Assembly (NCBI GenBank): GCA_009192285.1
Contig: CM018603.1
Coordinates: 372,001-436,000 of the forward strand
Direction: 5' to 3'
DNA length: 64,000 bases
Source of the DNA: Morchella semilibera
Lineage: Eukaryota; Ascomycota; Pezizomycetes; Pezizales; Morchellaceae
The stretch's first letter is position 1; every line of letters begins with the position of its first letter. The notes beneath the pieces are model-generated. The model did no database searches and had not been told where the DNA came from. It was given only the letters and a program-made list of their open reading frames with translations. The translations under genes were made by a program, and so were the position numbers. This document shows positions 11,840-24,613 of the stretch, piece after piece.

Positions 11840-12120
11840 ATGGGTCTTATCAACAAAATTTTCAAGTCCAAGGACGCATGTGAAGACAGCCGTTCAAAGA
11901 GAGAGATCAAGCGGGACAATAAAGCCCAAGAGCGTAACGGCAGCTCGACTCTATGCACAAAGTGCCATAGGCGCTACCTTCTACAGGGGGAAAAGTGCCC
12001 CGAACCTGGGTGTATGTATTTCCCTGTGCACGGCCTCTTGTGAGCATACACGGCAGAGACAGCTAACAGAGTGTTTATATAGGCGAAGACAAGTCGCGAG
12101 CCCGAAGTAGTAATAACTAG
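11840..12120 (+). CDS. Small cysteine-cluster (putative zinc-ribbon) protein, copy 2
   Basis: Exons 11840-12011 and 12083-12120 encode 69 aa, starting MGLINKIFKSKDACEDSRSK. A basic, charged N-terminal half is followed by CTKCHRRYLLQGEKCPEPGC and a short tail EDKSRARSSNN. The 71-base intron (GTATGT donor, GCTAAC branch point, TATATAG acceptor) interrupts the last cysteine codon after its first base, exactly as in copy 1. Spacing is CxxC-x10-Cx4C, slightly wider than copy 1. Divergence outside the cysteines is large, so any duplication is old. No homologue is recalled; zinc binding is inferred from the four cysteines only. Confidence 0.55.
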
Positions 12121-13400
12121 TGAGGATGGTGAAAGTGGAGGAGGTGAGGAGGATTTGGAAGGGGGGGGGGATGTTTGATACATGCCCCCTCGATGCATAA
12201 TTCTTTTTCCTTTTGCAGAATCCATAAAGATACGTCTCAAATATTGAGATGGTGAATGAGATGAGCATGTTTCTTTGACCTGAGTTTTGGCCGTGGTCAC
12301 TCTATACTATGTTAGTTCCTGGCGTACGTGGACAGCTAGATAGGTGGCTTTACCTGACTGACTGGGCTTGGTCGGCGAGCTATGTTCTGTTAACTGGCAG
12401 GTTGTGTGTATATTCCTCTGATGGATGACTTGGGGGGGGGAGGTTGCTTGTATCTTCTAGTTTTAATCAATATACATTAGTACTCCCATGTATCCCCATA
12501 CATAGATGATGTAACGGGGATCTGTTGGTAACTTGCCAGATTCTAGACATCAAGGGCTTCCTCCATCTTTATGGTAGCTGCATCCAGCATTGAATGGATG
12601 GAAAGGCACGAGAGGCTTGATCATTTCAAGGCAGTCGAATTCCAGCTGCTAGACCTATTGTTTATTGTGCAGGCAGTGTGGCCCACGGGGATGAGCGGCA
12701 TTGTAGCTTTGCTTCAGGGAGCGGTCGGGGCCTTCGGGGCATTTGGGCCTTCGGGGCTACGAGCGCTGTGTATACTTAGAGATGTCTCGAGACCAGCACA
12801 AGATGTCAATCCGGGTCACATGACGAGTTTTCAGTGCTCGACGGCCTCCAGACATCTCAAGACACCTCAGAGCCAATACAATCCCTAGAGTATCAATGCT
12901 GGCCGTGTAAGCAGCAAGCACAAAGGGCAGACATGTGGCCAACGGGCATAGTTGTCATCTACTATAGTGATAAGTGCCACGGCGCCTGCCCGCATAGCCA
13001 AGAGTACACAGCAGCAAGCCCAACGGTAAAGAAAGTCGAGCGTCCTCAGGGCCGCTCTCTACATGCCCTCGACTGCCTCAGGCACCCCCCACAAACCACA
13101 ATGACACCGTATACGTAGGCCTGTGGTTGATCTAGAGTTTACAAAGAAATAACTTCAATAATTTAGTCTAGTCTAATTAAGGTAACAATATGGGTGTTAT
13201 TCAGGCAGGGAATACAGCCGTTAATGCAGTTGAATGGGACTCGTGGTTATCATTAGGGAAAAGGTGCAAACGTAACGCGCAATAAGAGATGTATGAAGTG
13301 AATGACTGGCAGGGATACTCAGAAAAACTCATCTTCCCACTAGCTAGGGATATTCTGCTCACCAAGCCGCGGTCGTTTGTTCTCAAAGCTCTCAAAGCCA
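12121..13400. other. Intergenic
   Basis: Open frames near 12571-13118 lack a gene-like start context and domain content. A short imperfect duplication of GGGGCCTTCGGGG type occurs around 12727-12760. No gene is supported. Confidence 0.5.
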
Positions 13401-13967
13401 TTAAGAATGTCTCAATATAACCGCAATTTTAGGGACTGCACCTGTAGAGAGTAGCCTCGCTCCACGCCCTGTCGGGTTGAGTGTTCTCCGAACCATCATA
13501 TCAGTGTCAAGCGCAGAAAATTCGCTACGATACTTCCTCAAGGTGTTGTACTGTCCGTGAGTAATGTACCAAACTCGAAGCTCCAAGCTATTCGGATCTA
13601 GAGACCTGATATTCCGAGGGTAACCCTCACAGAAACTTCTACCAGCTCCCTCGAACCAAAAACTATTCAACCTACGCCGCAGATCATCAAGTGATCTTGG
13701 TAGTTGCTCCGAGTACCACGGGTAGTAGAGGTTCCAGTAGGTATCTTGCTCCTGGATGTTCCTGCTAGTTCTACCGGAGTGGTAGAGGAGGTCGCTATGC
13801 ATTTGGACTTGGATTCGGAGGTCAGCAAGGATCCGTTCTAATCCCTCCTTTACATCCTTGCAATATGGGATCTTCTCGTAGGCCTGTTCCCATTTTTCAT
13901 CATTCCAGCAGTTGAGGTGGTCAGCGGGGCCTTGGAGGTCATTTGTTTCGGGGTTGAATGCGAGCAT
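13401..13967 (-). CDS. Hypothetical protein, 188 aa
   Basis: The first true ATG in the frame is at 13967 (MLAFNPETNDLQG); the open frame upstream of it has no ATG. The product is a tryptophan- and tyrosine-rich soluble protein with WNDEKWEQAYEKIPYCKDV, YWNLYYPWYSEQLPRSLDDLRRRL and LELRVWYITHGQYNTLRKY. There is no signal peptide or membrane segment. Composition is balanced and unlike chance translation, which favours a real, probably lineage-restricted gene. No domain recognised. Confidence 0.5.
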   Translation of the reverse strand: MLAFNPETNDLQGPADHLNCWNDEKWEQAYEKIPYCKDVKEGLERILADLRIQVQMHSDLLYHSGRTSRNIQEQDTYWNLYYPWYSEQLPRSLDDLRRRLNSFWFEGAGRSFCEGYPRNIRSLDPNSLELRVWYITHGQYNTLRKYRSEFSALDTDMMVRRTLNPTGRGARLLSTGAVPKIAVILRHS

Positions 13968-15271
13968 TGGTGAGTGATGAAAGGGTTGAGGTTTAAGTTG
14001 GTGTAAGGTAATTGATATATATAGTAGGTGGGGATCGTAAGAGAAAGTTTGAGTGGCAATCCTGGACAGTTCAAACGGGAATTTATGTGATAGTCCTACT
14101 CTATGGGGCACGGCGTCACGCCTTTCTATGATTTAATAATCCTGCTTTATGGGGCACGGCGTCATGCCCTTCTAATCTAATAAGCCTTCGCTCAAGTACA
14201 AGTATACGTACATGTACATGTTATGTACTTACATATAACTCCATGCCATCGTCGAGTCTCTAATCTAATCTAGCAATCTTCTCAAGAAAAAAAAAAACTC
14301 CAACAAAACACCATCTATCCAACTAAGCGTGTTTGCAGGAACTAACCTCAAATCTGCCAGGTTATCCAACTATGCTTGGGGATTAACGTGATCAATGGAG
14401 GAGCGGCTTAGTGAATGATGGAGAAGCAAGCCTTGTGTACTTGTGTACTTTTCGGGGATGCTACCGTATACGAATTGTTCCCCTATTGATGGATGGTATG
14501 ATGATAAAACTGCTGCTGTGGCATACCACACCCGGGCGCCCCGGCTGGTACATCTTCCAGAGAGCACGTTGACTGTTGTTGCCCCCCCCCCCCAAATAAC
14601 GCAACAGGCACATGCGCGTTCACTACGTTAAGTACCTCTCCACAACTCCCAAAATTTTATCTTCCGCAGAAATATCTTTCAAATTTCAGGTCTATCTACA
14701 CCCCCAGCCCCCGCCCCCCTTCCTTTCCCTTCCAACCATTCTTTACCCGCACCGGTCCCAGATATTTTTTTTTTAAATATTACCCTCCACCACCCCACCC
14801 ACCGCCACCAACAAATAAAGACCGTAATACATGACAAAAACGAAATGAAACATAGCCCCGCGCCTTTCCTGAGCCCGTCATGGACCAAAATAATAGTAAG
14901 ACTGATAGAGAAGAAGAGTTATAGGTGGAGTTAGCAGCAATTGGGTGGGGGGGGGGGGAGGAGGGGGAAGCTCATAGAGCGGGCATTAATAGCTATATGC
15001 CAAGACAATTGAGATGTCAAGGGCGTATTTAGCAAACCAGGGTGCTCATTGTGGTGGCTTCCGATATATGTAGGTAGGCCCGTTTTCGAACCAATTCGCC
15101 CCTCGGGGTAGTAGTGGTGGTAGTAGCAGTAGTAGTAGTTAAGTAAAAAGGGAAGAAGCAGGAAGGAGGTAAATTAGACACAAAACACCTTGAAAAACCA
15201 TGATGAAGAAAAGATCGAAAAATGGAAAGATATAATACAACCACCCGAATTTTTATTCTACTCTTCTTTTT
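13968..15271. other. Intergenic with a short tandem duplication
   Basis: It includes the 46-base-period duplication at 14102-14180, poly-A and poly-C tracts (14287-14299, 14581-14593), TACATGTACATG at about 14208, and a G run at 14946-14959. No gene is seen. Confidence 0.5.
14102..14180. repeat. Direct repeat, two units of about 46 bases
   Basis: The sequence TATGGGGCACGGCGTCA occurs at 14102 and again at 14148. Related flanking text follows each unit (CCTTTCTA/CCCTTCTA, then AATCTAATAA-like sequence). The two units differ by a few substitutions. Confidence 0.75.
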
Positions 15272-18202
15272 TCACACGCTGCTCTGCTGCTGCTGCGTCT
15301 GGCCAGGCCTCACCAGCGCATCTACAGCCCTCACGAGCGCCCCGACATTCTTGACCCCCGCAGCGGCGCCAATCTTTAACGCCTCCCAATCGCCCTCAAT
15401 CTCGCCGCACCATAGTGGCTTCAGCATCTCTGCCTTTCGCCTGCCCTCGCCGCCTCTGACGCCGCGTTCACTGTCCGCGCCTGCCACCGCCGCGTCCTGT
15501 ACATACCAGTACAACACGCTCTTGCGGCACTTCAGTCGCCAGTCTAGTACAACGCCTGCAAGCCTGTACTCCACACGGAACCAGTCTACGTTCCGGGGGA
15601 GGATGAATAGTGCGTCATCACGCTGGTTTGGCGGTGTTGACTCAAGTTCTGTGAAGGCTAGAAGTAGCGGGAGTGTGACGGTCAAAGCCATGACGACGAT
15701 ATCGAGCCCAGAGGTATTTAACGAGTTCTCAAGAAAGTGCTTTATCCGAGTATGTGGGCTTCGCGGGGGTAGATGCAACCGCATCTTGGTATCATTGTTA
15801 TCGTCAGCACCGAACGACACCTCCGCTGTACTATGCGCGTCGTTGAAGTACTTGAAGCCTATCCGGCCAAGGCTCACATGCAGACACGGCAGCTGGAATC
15901 GGCGTATGACCGCCACGAACTTGATGAGCGTCTCGATACGGGAGAGTTTTTCAATCAGTGGGTCAATGATCGACTCGCCGACCGGGACCACAAAGCGGAT
16001 TGCATAGCTCCCAGTCTGTGGATGGAAGGAAACATCAGTGTCAGCTGATGCGATATCTTTTCCTACCACGCCAAGGTGCGTCATCGCCTCGGCAGTCCGA
16101 CCACAGACGGTGAGTGTGCATGCACCAGAGTCGGAAAGAGCCTGAAAGGTCACGCGCAGGACGTCGATTCCCCAATTTGCGCGAGGAATAAGGGATGAGA
16201 AACGGATGTAAAGGTCGGGGATGACGAGCTTTGTATCCGCTGTTTTTGAAGGCTTAAGCTGATGTTGGACGGAACGGGAGATGAGATCCTCGGTGATGGT
16301 ATGTAGGGTAATAATAGAGGCAGAGATTTTTTCGAGGTTGGCGAGGAAGCCGTAAGTCACATCTAATGCCCCGTTGATAGGTATGGGGATGTTGAGAGAG
16401 ACGGTCCATTGCTGTGGTGCTTCGTGGCTGTTGATTAGATTGTTAATATACGTTGCTTCATGAGGTGTCACTCATGGGTAATGATACTTACATCCTACTG
16501 ACATAGAAGCATTCCCCGGTTTCGCCGAGGCCTATCGTGATAACCCACTCTTTGCTCCAGCCCTGCCGACGCATAAATGTCATATAGCGCGTCGTAGGCG
16601 GAAAGAAAGTCTTAAACTCCTCCTTCCTGACGCTGACCATCTTCAACACCTCCCATCCCATTGACCGCGCCCTACTCTCAATCTCTTCCTGCAGCACCAG
16701 GTATTTCAACTTCACGAGCTCGTTAATCTGCCCGGGCTGTTGGTTTATTCTCGCCTCCACGCTTGTAGCTAATAGTCCAGGCTTCTGTAGTGCAAAACGT
16801 CCAGTAATTGGCTCTATGAGCACTTTGATCGCCCGAGATGGCGTCAGACGGAGTTTTAAAAAGCTATTGAATGAGTCTGTGGGATGCGTATTAAGTTGCA
16901 TGGATGACGGTGGAAATAATAGTGCCCGTGATGAAAATTGATTCCGGATCCCTGTCAGTATCCACTTTGTATGAAGTGCTACCACAGTCTTAACCAGTCC
17001 CTCTGTCGAGAGCACCGAGATGTTGAGAGGGACATCGACGTCTTTTACTTCCTTGCCCTCCCGCATCCACCGCACACCTAGTCTACTTGGCTTTCCTGCA
17101 ACACCGCGCTTGACACCGACCTCAATCCAGGATTTGCCTTCGCCAGCCCGATTAGTCCAGTACTGAATCACCAGCGTGCGCTTGATCTGCTGGACCCGGA
17201 GGTTCTCTGTCCAGCGCCCTTGGAGCATCTCAAGAGCTTGTCGCATGAGAATATTGATCTTGTGCGTGAGACAGAAGTCGTGCAGGTAATCATAGATACC
17301 ATTGAGGCCCTTGTCTTTTAGTGTTAGATTACCGTGACGTTCAATTTCGGTCTTGACGTTTTCTGGAAAGGGCGCCCCGGCAGCCGGTTCAAAGGCAAGG
17401 CGGAAGTCTATTAAGTATAGCTGGGAATTTGGGTCTTCGTTGCCGATAGACATATCAACCTCGAATTCATGCTCAACTTTGAATGTAGCACGCCCAGAAG
17501 ATATTGTGTAGTCTTTGAAATACGGCGGAGGCGGCGAGTGCAGCGAGAATCGCAGCGCGAGGAGCGTATTAATATTGGACAGTGTTTTAAGGATCTCTGT
17601 GGAGCTGAGTGGGGGTGGTGGTACATAACGGCGAGTCATGGAAGTCCTAGCCACGCCCGTAGACAGTACCTGAACTGCAGTATCAAGGTCGGGATTCGGG
17701 ACTCTATAGCAATTTAGTACATTATTCCCACGTCACCTCCGGCAGCCCACAAGACCAGACCGCACACAAGTGTACGGGGGGAATAGTAGTACCTCGCAAA
17801 GTTCATCTTCCTGCGCACCTCATAGAGGTTCCAGACCACCTTATGAAAGATCTCATGTCGGCTATCTAGATACACCTTCAGATCAATCACGTCATTGACG
17901 GCCGATGCATTCCTAGCCCACATGACCAGCACCAGCACCTTAATCAACTGTTTCCGCGCCTCCTGCATATATTCTATGATGCGCAGCTTCTTCTCCCCAT
18001 CGCTCTGCCCCGAGGCCTGCAGCGAGTCGACCAACTCCACAAGCTTATTATGTGAGTTTTGCACCAGCCGATTGATGATCAGCGACAGAGGTACAAATCC
18101 CATCGTGATATGTGGTAGTGGCGGCGCGCGAGCCTCGAGTATTGTGTTGGGCTTGGTAGGCGCTTTAACGACCTCATCGGTAGGTGTCATAGCTTGGGGC
18201 AT
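15272..18202 (-). CDS. MED14: Mediator complex subunit 14 (Med14/Rgr1)
   Basis: Med14 is the architectural backbone joining Mediator head, middle and tail at RNA polymerase II promoters. Exons are 17793-18202, 16492-17703 and 15272-16427. Phases agree and give 925 aa. The N-terminal exon has MGFVPLSLIINRLVQNSHNKL and the helical EARKQLIKVLVLVMWAR block typical of the Med14 N-terminal domain. Across the first intron the text reads ARVPNPDLDTAVQVLSTG, a hallmark Med14 motif, followed by YVPPPPLSSTEIL. The second intron has a GTAAGT donor and a TTAAC/CTAAT branch region; its acceptor at 16428 was chosen because it alone keeps phase with a normal length. The tail half is less conserved, as usual for the family. 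Confidence 0.92.
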
Positions 18203-21200
18203 GATTGTATTTGTGCTTGAACGATGCTGCTACGGCTTCTCCGCCTGCGCGCGACGGGGGGGGGGGATTTTTGCGCTGACTTGAACACACGGAGGAGGGA
18301 CGTAGACTGTTGCTAAGTCGTGAGGATTCGTACGGCGCGTGTGTTAAGGTATGGTATAGTATATAGGCTGTAGACTCAGGTAGAGCTCGGTTGAGGGAGG
18401 GAAACCTTCCAGTAAGTGTGTAGATCTATTGAAAGGTGGGTGCTAGGATGTAAATCGATGAATCGTTTGCTGTCAGCAAGCAGACCAGACCTGATGGATA
18501 TAGGTTGTGTGTGCTATATGGTGCGTGGAATGCGTGGTGATGAGATGGTTCCTTTTTTTTTCCGTATCGTTCGTGCAGGGTCGTTATGTTTATGTATATG
18601 TGGTGTTGTTCGTCTATTGAATATCTCGCGTCGTTGGGGGGGTCACCTCCAGAGAAATTCTCAAGCTTATCCAGATTAGAGAGCTCCCACTGCACTGCAC
18701 TGAACTCTCCTTCTCTCTCACGCAGAAGGAAAAGCGAAGTTGGGGGGGGTGGCGGGTAAGGGAATGAATTGGCTGCGAGGACGCCTGCCAAGACAGATTG
18801 AATGCGCTAGGCTGTATTTAGTTAGTGTGGTCACCAGTGTAAATACATGTATGTAGCTGCTGTTGGCAAATAAAGAATCAATTGGTAGCAATTGATAGGT
18901 ACCTAAATGTATCTATTAGGATTGAAGGTTTGATAGCAGCTGAATATTTAATTTGTGGTTTTATAGTAGTATTTGTGTAAGTGTAATGCAGTACATGTAG
19001 GTACAAGTGTACCTACATACATGTATAGTGGACAAATAGAATATCGACGATCAAGTTAGGTATAACCACATATACATCAGATAAATTTATAGAATGGTCT
19101 CTAGTACTAGTTTAATTTCTAATCTATCAAGAAAGGCTACACAAAACTGTTCTGTTTAACTGCTAATTGATCACCCACCGGTGTCTTTATTACATCACTA
19201 CCACATAGGGTATATGTTCCTAGCTAGCTACATGTAGGCTTGGTTGAACAGGCACCTACTCGTAGCGCTCTTCGGTGAGCAGGTAATATTTAGGCGCTAA
19301 ACCGCTGATACTTACAGCCACGTACCGGCCCGGCCGTAGCACAAAAACCAGAGCCGCAGTGGGCTAGGATACATGGTATTCAGAGACGTCAGTTTTCATT
19401 TTCCCTCATCAAAGACTACAGATCTCTGTTCACGATATCCTACGACTGACAGTATCAGCACATCCCTTCCTTTCCTGCCACAGCAATACACCATCAACAG
19501 AAGGCCGGTCTACAATAAAACATTTGCTAACCTGTAGGATACTTCTCGCATTCAAACACCCCATTTCCTAATCAAATTACAGCTAAAGACAAAAAAAATT
19601 CCATTTCTGGGTCTGAATACTTTCCCTAGGGCTGTTTTTTTCAACGACACTCCAGACTCCTAAGTCATACAAAGATGACTTTACTGTTGCCTTTCATCTC
19701 AACTGACGACCATGCAAGTTTCTTTCCCCGAAAAAGGTTTCAGATACCCCTCCCCCCTGCAATGAACTTGAGGGTAGTGAGGAGAGAGTTAAAATAAATC
19801 AAAATATCTAACTATCATTCATCAATTACATTGGCTAGCTAAAACGCTTACAGCGCCTGGAACGAAGCACATATAACTTATCCAGAATATGCAATTTCAG
19901 CTAGGGTGTACTACGGGTGTAGGGGCAAGTCTGTAGACAGTGGTCGCGGATGCAACAGTAGTAGGTGTCTACAGACCTACCCCTACACCCGTAGTACATG
20001 TTACTCATTGTCTCCGATTACCTCGGGTCCTTGGGGGTGAACCGATAAGGTAATTCTGTTATCCCGTTGAGCTGCTGATTGAAAATTAAATGAAAGAAAG
20101 GCGGTAAGGGCCCTTCTATATAGTACAGTTATGCAAGAGAGAAACAGGCACAACAGTGCTGGTAGCCTGCTAACAGTGGCAAAATTATGCAGCGTGGCAA
20201 TAACGTCCCTCCTCCAATGACAACTCAATTATCCAAGTATCAGTTACCATATCTGCTCCGGGATACATAAGGCTTTGATAACTATTATAACAATGGGAAG
20301 CATAATTATCATTTCTCGTAGGCGACGTCCGGTGAGCAAATAATCAGAAGGACTAACAGCCGTTTTATGCGTTACAGATATTTCTGGGTTCAAAACCTGG
20401 GATTTTCGTGGGCTATTAAGTCCGCGGGGATGGAACAGTATATCGAGCTTTACCGAAATTTTATGAGGGGTTGAGGGCATGTATTGAATAGTCTCAAGTT
20501 AGATAACACTCGGTGCAAAACACGAGGAGCCACTCTGCAGCTGGTGGATCACAACTTTTTACTCGTTTCACAATGTCGGGCAAATGTTTCTGATGTTATC
20601 AACTCCCACCTCCAAAAGTTTCAACCAAGCTAATGGGTTTCCTATATAGCAACCAAATACTAGCTGTATGGGCAACGAGGTTGTTGCCGGGAATCAATAG
20701 AACATATTGTACAGGTGAGTGATGTTTCATGAAACATGAGATGCACCACCGCGTTTGCTTCAATAGATGAAAGGCATCTACTATAATATCGAATTAATGT
20801 AAAATATTTAAACATCCTTCTCTCACGGATGCCGATGAAAGAAGTCGTGAGATCACGGGGTGCCCTAATTATAAAATCATTGCATGATCTTTTTTTTTCT
20901 TTCCTTAGATAAGACAACCCGTGCGAACCAGTCAAATCACTTGATTTCTATACGTTTGAAATGCTTCGCGGCTAGTACATTAGCGTCTTGACACCTTCCG
21001 AGACCCACACTACGTGGTGGTTTGCTACGATATCTGAGTTCGTTATATTGCAGTACCCGGGCCCTACAAACTTACAATAGACTATGGAACTGCATTATGG
21101 GGAGCCACCCGCACTCCAATGCTGGCAGTTTAGATATGTGCCCCGTACCAAGAAAAGACGGATCTAGAAGGTGAGGGATATAAGATTTCCCCCTCTTTTA

Positions 21201-21597
21201 GATCTACATAGATCGCTATCCGGAGCCATAATACCGGCTCTACCATATGTCTGACGATATTAGATCTTATGAGATCTTTGATCAGGAGACCCCCCTTACA
21301 AACCCGCGTGTCCGGGAAGCAACAGCCCAGAAAGTCAAACCCTCAGAAAGGTAAGTTTCCCAGAAGGTCAAATACTGAAATGATGCTTAGAAAGATTTTT
21401 ATAAGGTCACTACCGCAATCGATGTATATTGGACTAGTTACTGATAAATGCAGTTTATTCTCCCTACTACTAATAATATATATCGTTAAAGCCTTAGGCC
21501 ACCCTACCAAAAAGAAAAAGAAGCTAGGAAAGAAGAAAAACGCTTTTATAGAAAACCGCCAAAATTGTAAAGACGACCTCGTAGTCTCTAAATAACA
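18203..21597. other. Gene desert, AT-rich
   Basis: About 3.4 kb without a credible gene. It holds ACATGTA palindromes (about 18845, 18990, 19017) and the long hairpin at 19908-19997. A lysine-rich open frame ends at 21595 with no recognised domain. Decayed transposon sequence is possible but not demonstrated. Confidence 0.5.
19908..19997. repeat. Inverted repeat / hairpin, 32-base arms
   Basis: Arms are 19908-19939 and 19966-19997 with a 26-base loop. Thirty of 32 positions are complementary. The two exceptions are A/C oppositions in + strand RNA but become G-U pairs in a - strand transcript, so the minus transcript would fold as an unbroken 32-bp stem. Confidence 0.85.
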
Positions 21598-22245
21598 TCA
21601 ATTCATACCTATCATTGGTACCTCCCACATGATCCCGCCAGTGCCCCTTTCATTCTCTCCCTCCTCTAACCCGCCCAAGAATTTTGTCCAGCACTCCTCC
21701 GCACCCCCACCCTCACACAGAAACTCATACCACCCCTGTCGGTCCTCGGCCGGCGTATTCAACGGCAGCACCCCCTGCAAAAACTCCTCCACCACAGGGC
21801 TCCCGTAGTGCGGGACATACTCGGCACTGACCAGCGCCGACCACTCCTCCTCGCTGACACTGATATTGGGGTATAGCGGATACGGTAGGGGTAGAGCAGT
21901 ATCGTACTGCATTATGCGGCCGCCCTGCGGGGGCGGCTCCGGGTAGGTCACGGGGTGAATGGTGTACTGTATTGCCTCGCTGAGGAAGGCAATAGGGTCC
22001 TCGTAGGCGCGCATTGAGCACAGGATCTCGGCCGTCTGGTGAGCGTTGGGCTCGTCCTCGGGGGAGAGAGCGCTGACTACACCGTACTCGTAGGACTCGG
22101 GTGTATTTTGAGAGACCCAGAGAATGCGGGAGATGGGGCTGGCGGGCATGTAGCTCTCGGGTGGCGGACTTGGTGGGGATGGGGTTTGTGGCGGCGGATG
22201 CGGGGATGGGGGCGGGGAGGGCGGCGGGGGGTGTGTGTACTCCAT
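21598..22245 (-). CDS. Hypothetical protein with Pro-rich N-terminus, 215 aa
   Basis: A single-exon frame with an ATG at 22245. The first 30 residues are almost only proline and serine (MEYTHPPPPSPPPSPHPPPQ). The rest is acidic and ordered-looking, with ISRILWVSQNTPESYEYGVV, IAFLSEAIQYTIHPVTYPEPP and SVSEEEWSALVSAEYVPHYG. No signal peptide, membrane helix or known domain is visible. The non-repetitive acidic composition supports coding. I cannot assign a function. Confidence 0.55.
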   Translation of the reverse strand: MEYTHPPPPSPPPSPHPPPQTPSPPSPPPESYMPASPISRILWVSQNTPESYEYGVVSALSPEDEPNAHQTAEILCSMRAYEDPIAFLSEAIQYTIHPVTYPEPPPQGGRIMQYDTALPLPYPLYPNISVSEEEWSALVSAEYVPHYGSPVVEEFLQGVLPLNTPAEDRQGWYEFLCEGGGAEECWTKFLGGLEEGENERGTGGIMWEVPMIGMN

Positions 22246-24613
22246 ACTTATAGGAATATTTTGGTGCTGACTCTGAAAAAATTGTAGCTAGATGTATGTT
22301 TGGGAGTTCTATGGCAGATATCTAGAGTCTCTAGGGTAGTTATATAAAAGACATGAGGCACCCTAACTAGCTAGCTAGCTTCTCGAACTACATGCACTCG
22401 AGAAATTTATATAGTGCTCCCTCTATGTCCGCCACCTAGCACCTGGAGATAAGTTTTTCAAGATACTGGGATGACGACTGGGCAGCATGATATGGAACAA
22501 CAAGGTCCACGAACAGAACAAAGAAAACAGGGGGGGTAAATGGGAGATCTGTACACTACCGGGGAGCTCGAGTGCAAACTCGCGAGCGGGGGGGGGAGGG
22601 GGATAACGGGTAGGTACTGTAGTCTCCTTGTTCGCATACTATTAAAGCTTATCTGGTGGATAGAGAAAACCGAAGAAACCGAACTGGCCCATATGATGGG
22701 TATAAAACTAGGCCCCGGTGATGCGGTGGTGGGGCATCGTCTTCTTATGTGAATGTAAATGGGGTTTCGGATTTGCTCTTGGTTCTCGCGTAGTTGTCGT
22801 TGTGGTTGTTTATATGTTACCTAGATAATCAGCTAGTATCCTTTGTCAAGAACAAACAGGCACTTGACCATGTTTTTCAAGCGATACCGAGGACCCTGGT
22901 GTATCGATTTTTCCCGTACCCACATCTCCCTCCATTTTTTTTCTACTACATCATCGAAAACTATCTCTCTCGGCTCTCCACAGCAGCGACAAACACCCAT
23001 CACTCGGCCCATATACCTGCCTACATGTATGTATGTAATGTGTACCAGCACGCCGGGACAGTATGCCTAGAGTACCTACATATTACTGCACCATGTAACG
23101 GGCCTGCCTCGCGCACGCATCACCCATCAGCTATCTACCCGGGCTACATATTGCGTAGCCGCCTGAGACAGCTGTCTTTGTTCTGTGCTGCGGGGAAGTG
23201 CAGGCCGATGGGGGGGACCGGTGACTACAACCAGAGTAACATGTCCCTCCCTCCATGTACTTGAGATAGTTGTTTCCGGTGTTTGTTCAGAGGGACTGCC
23301 AAGGATCGAGGGTGGTGGATGGAGCTAACCAGATGTGGAACAATTATTAGAGGTGGGCACCTGAGGCAGTTGGAGTGGAATGGAATGGACAACGAAGACG
23401 GATGCGACAGATGACTTGGCCCACTTGCGAACGTAAATAGGGCTACATGTGAGGGGGATGTGAGGGGGGGGGGGGGAGCTCTCGGCCGAGGAGGACTTTA
23501 TTTATTTATTTTTACTATTTTTTTCACTATTTTTCCATTTTTATTATTTTACAGAGTATCGCCGCATTCACCGAGCCCGACACGACATACGACGTCCCCA
23601 AAAAGAATTCGGGCCGGGTGGGTGGTAAATACGGTGGTTGATCAGAGACCGTCACCGAGGGACACTGCTCTGCTCTACTCTAAACAGCTTTGCCGCGCGC
23701 AGAAGTTGGCTGCGCCCTTTACTTCACCACCTCCTGCTGGTAGTTAGAGATATATGGTTATGGTATCTACAAGCGCATGCACCCACATTACCTACACTTA
23801 CAACATCTTGCATACGTAGGTACATATAGGAGGGAATATATACCTTAGAACCCAGATAATTTGTAACGAGGCCATGCCATGTGCCAAGCACATGTACTCT
23901 ACCCTCTTACATGTGCAAGGAGCAAAGAGCAGATCTAGAGGTAGGTAGGTACGTACATAGAGTGGAGGGTTCTGCTCTACTCTGGACTCATGTCATGATC
24001 ATGCCGTGGGGATTCCGCGTGCAGAACTCGCCAGAGCCCACCAGACGATACAAGATAGATAACCCGCGATAGATACCTCCAATCCCACGCCACCACGGGT
24101 CCTACCTCCAGCCCAGTCCCATCTCAACGCCCTTCCCCGCGCAACATCCATACCGTTCTTCCCTCCCCCCAATCCGATCCGGAACAGGATGACACAGCCC
24201 TGTGTGGGTTGGGCCAAGACGGTGAACAGGGCACGGATTGGTTAAGCCGTTGCAACCGACAACCATACCGCCGGACGTCCCGTACTACGTAGGTGTAGGT
24301 GGTGGTGGACCAGGCTGGACTGAAAAAGTGATGGTGGTTCCCTGCTTGCTTGCTTGCTTGCTACATAGGTGTTGCTCTAACTGGACTGGTGGAAGAGGGC
24401 AGACATACCTACTTTAAATGCAATGGGATTCCCGCACACCCCTCCTCGATCTTATTTATTCTATCGCGATTGCACCTACCCAGCAGTGAATTCCATCACT
24501 TCATTGTTCTATACTACTTATCTCCTCGGTCAACTACTCATATCGTCATCATTCTCATCTCTCTAAAAACCATACAACCATAAATACTATAACTGCTGTA
24601 ACAACCCAACAAA
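22246..24613. other. Intergenic
   Basis: It holds a CTAG-repeat tract (about 22364-22380), polyG at 23463-23476, T-rich tracts at 23500-23550 and ACATGT motifs. The longest open frame (22794-23264) lacks an ATG at its first codon and has no gene-like features. The last 200 bases are pyrimidine-rich and probably form the leader of the next gene. Confidence 0.5.
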
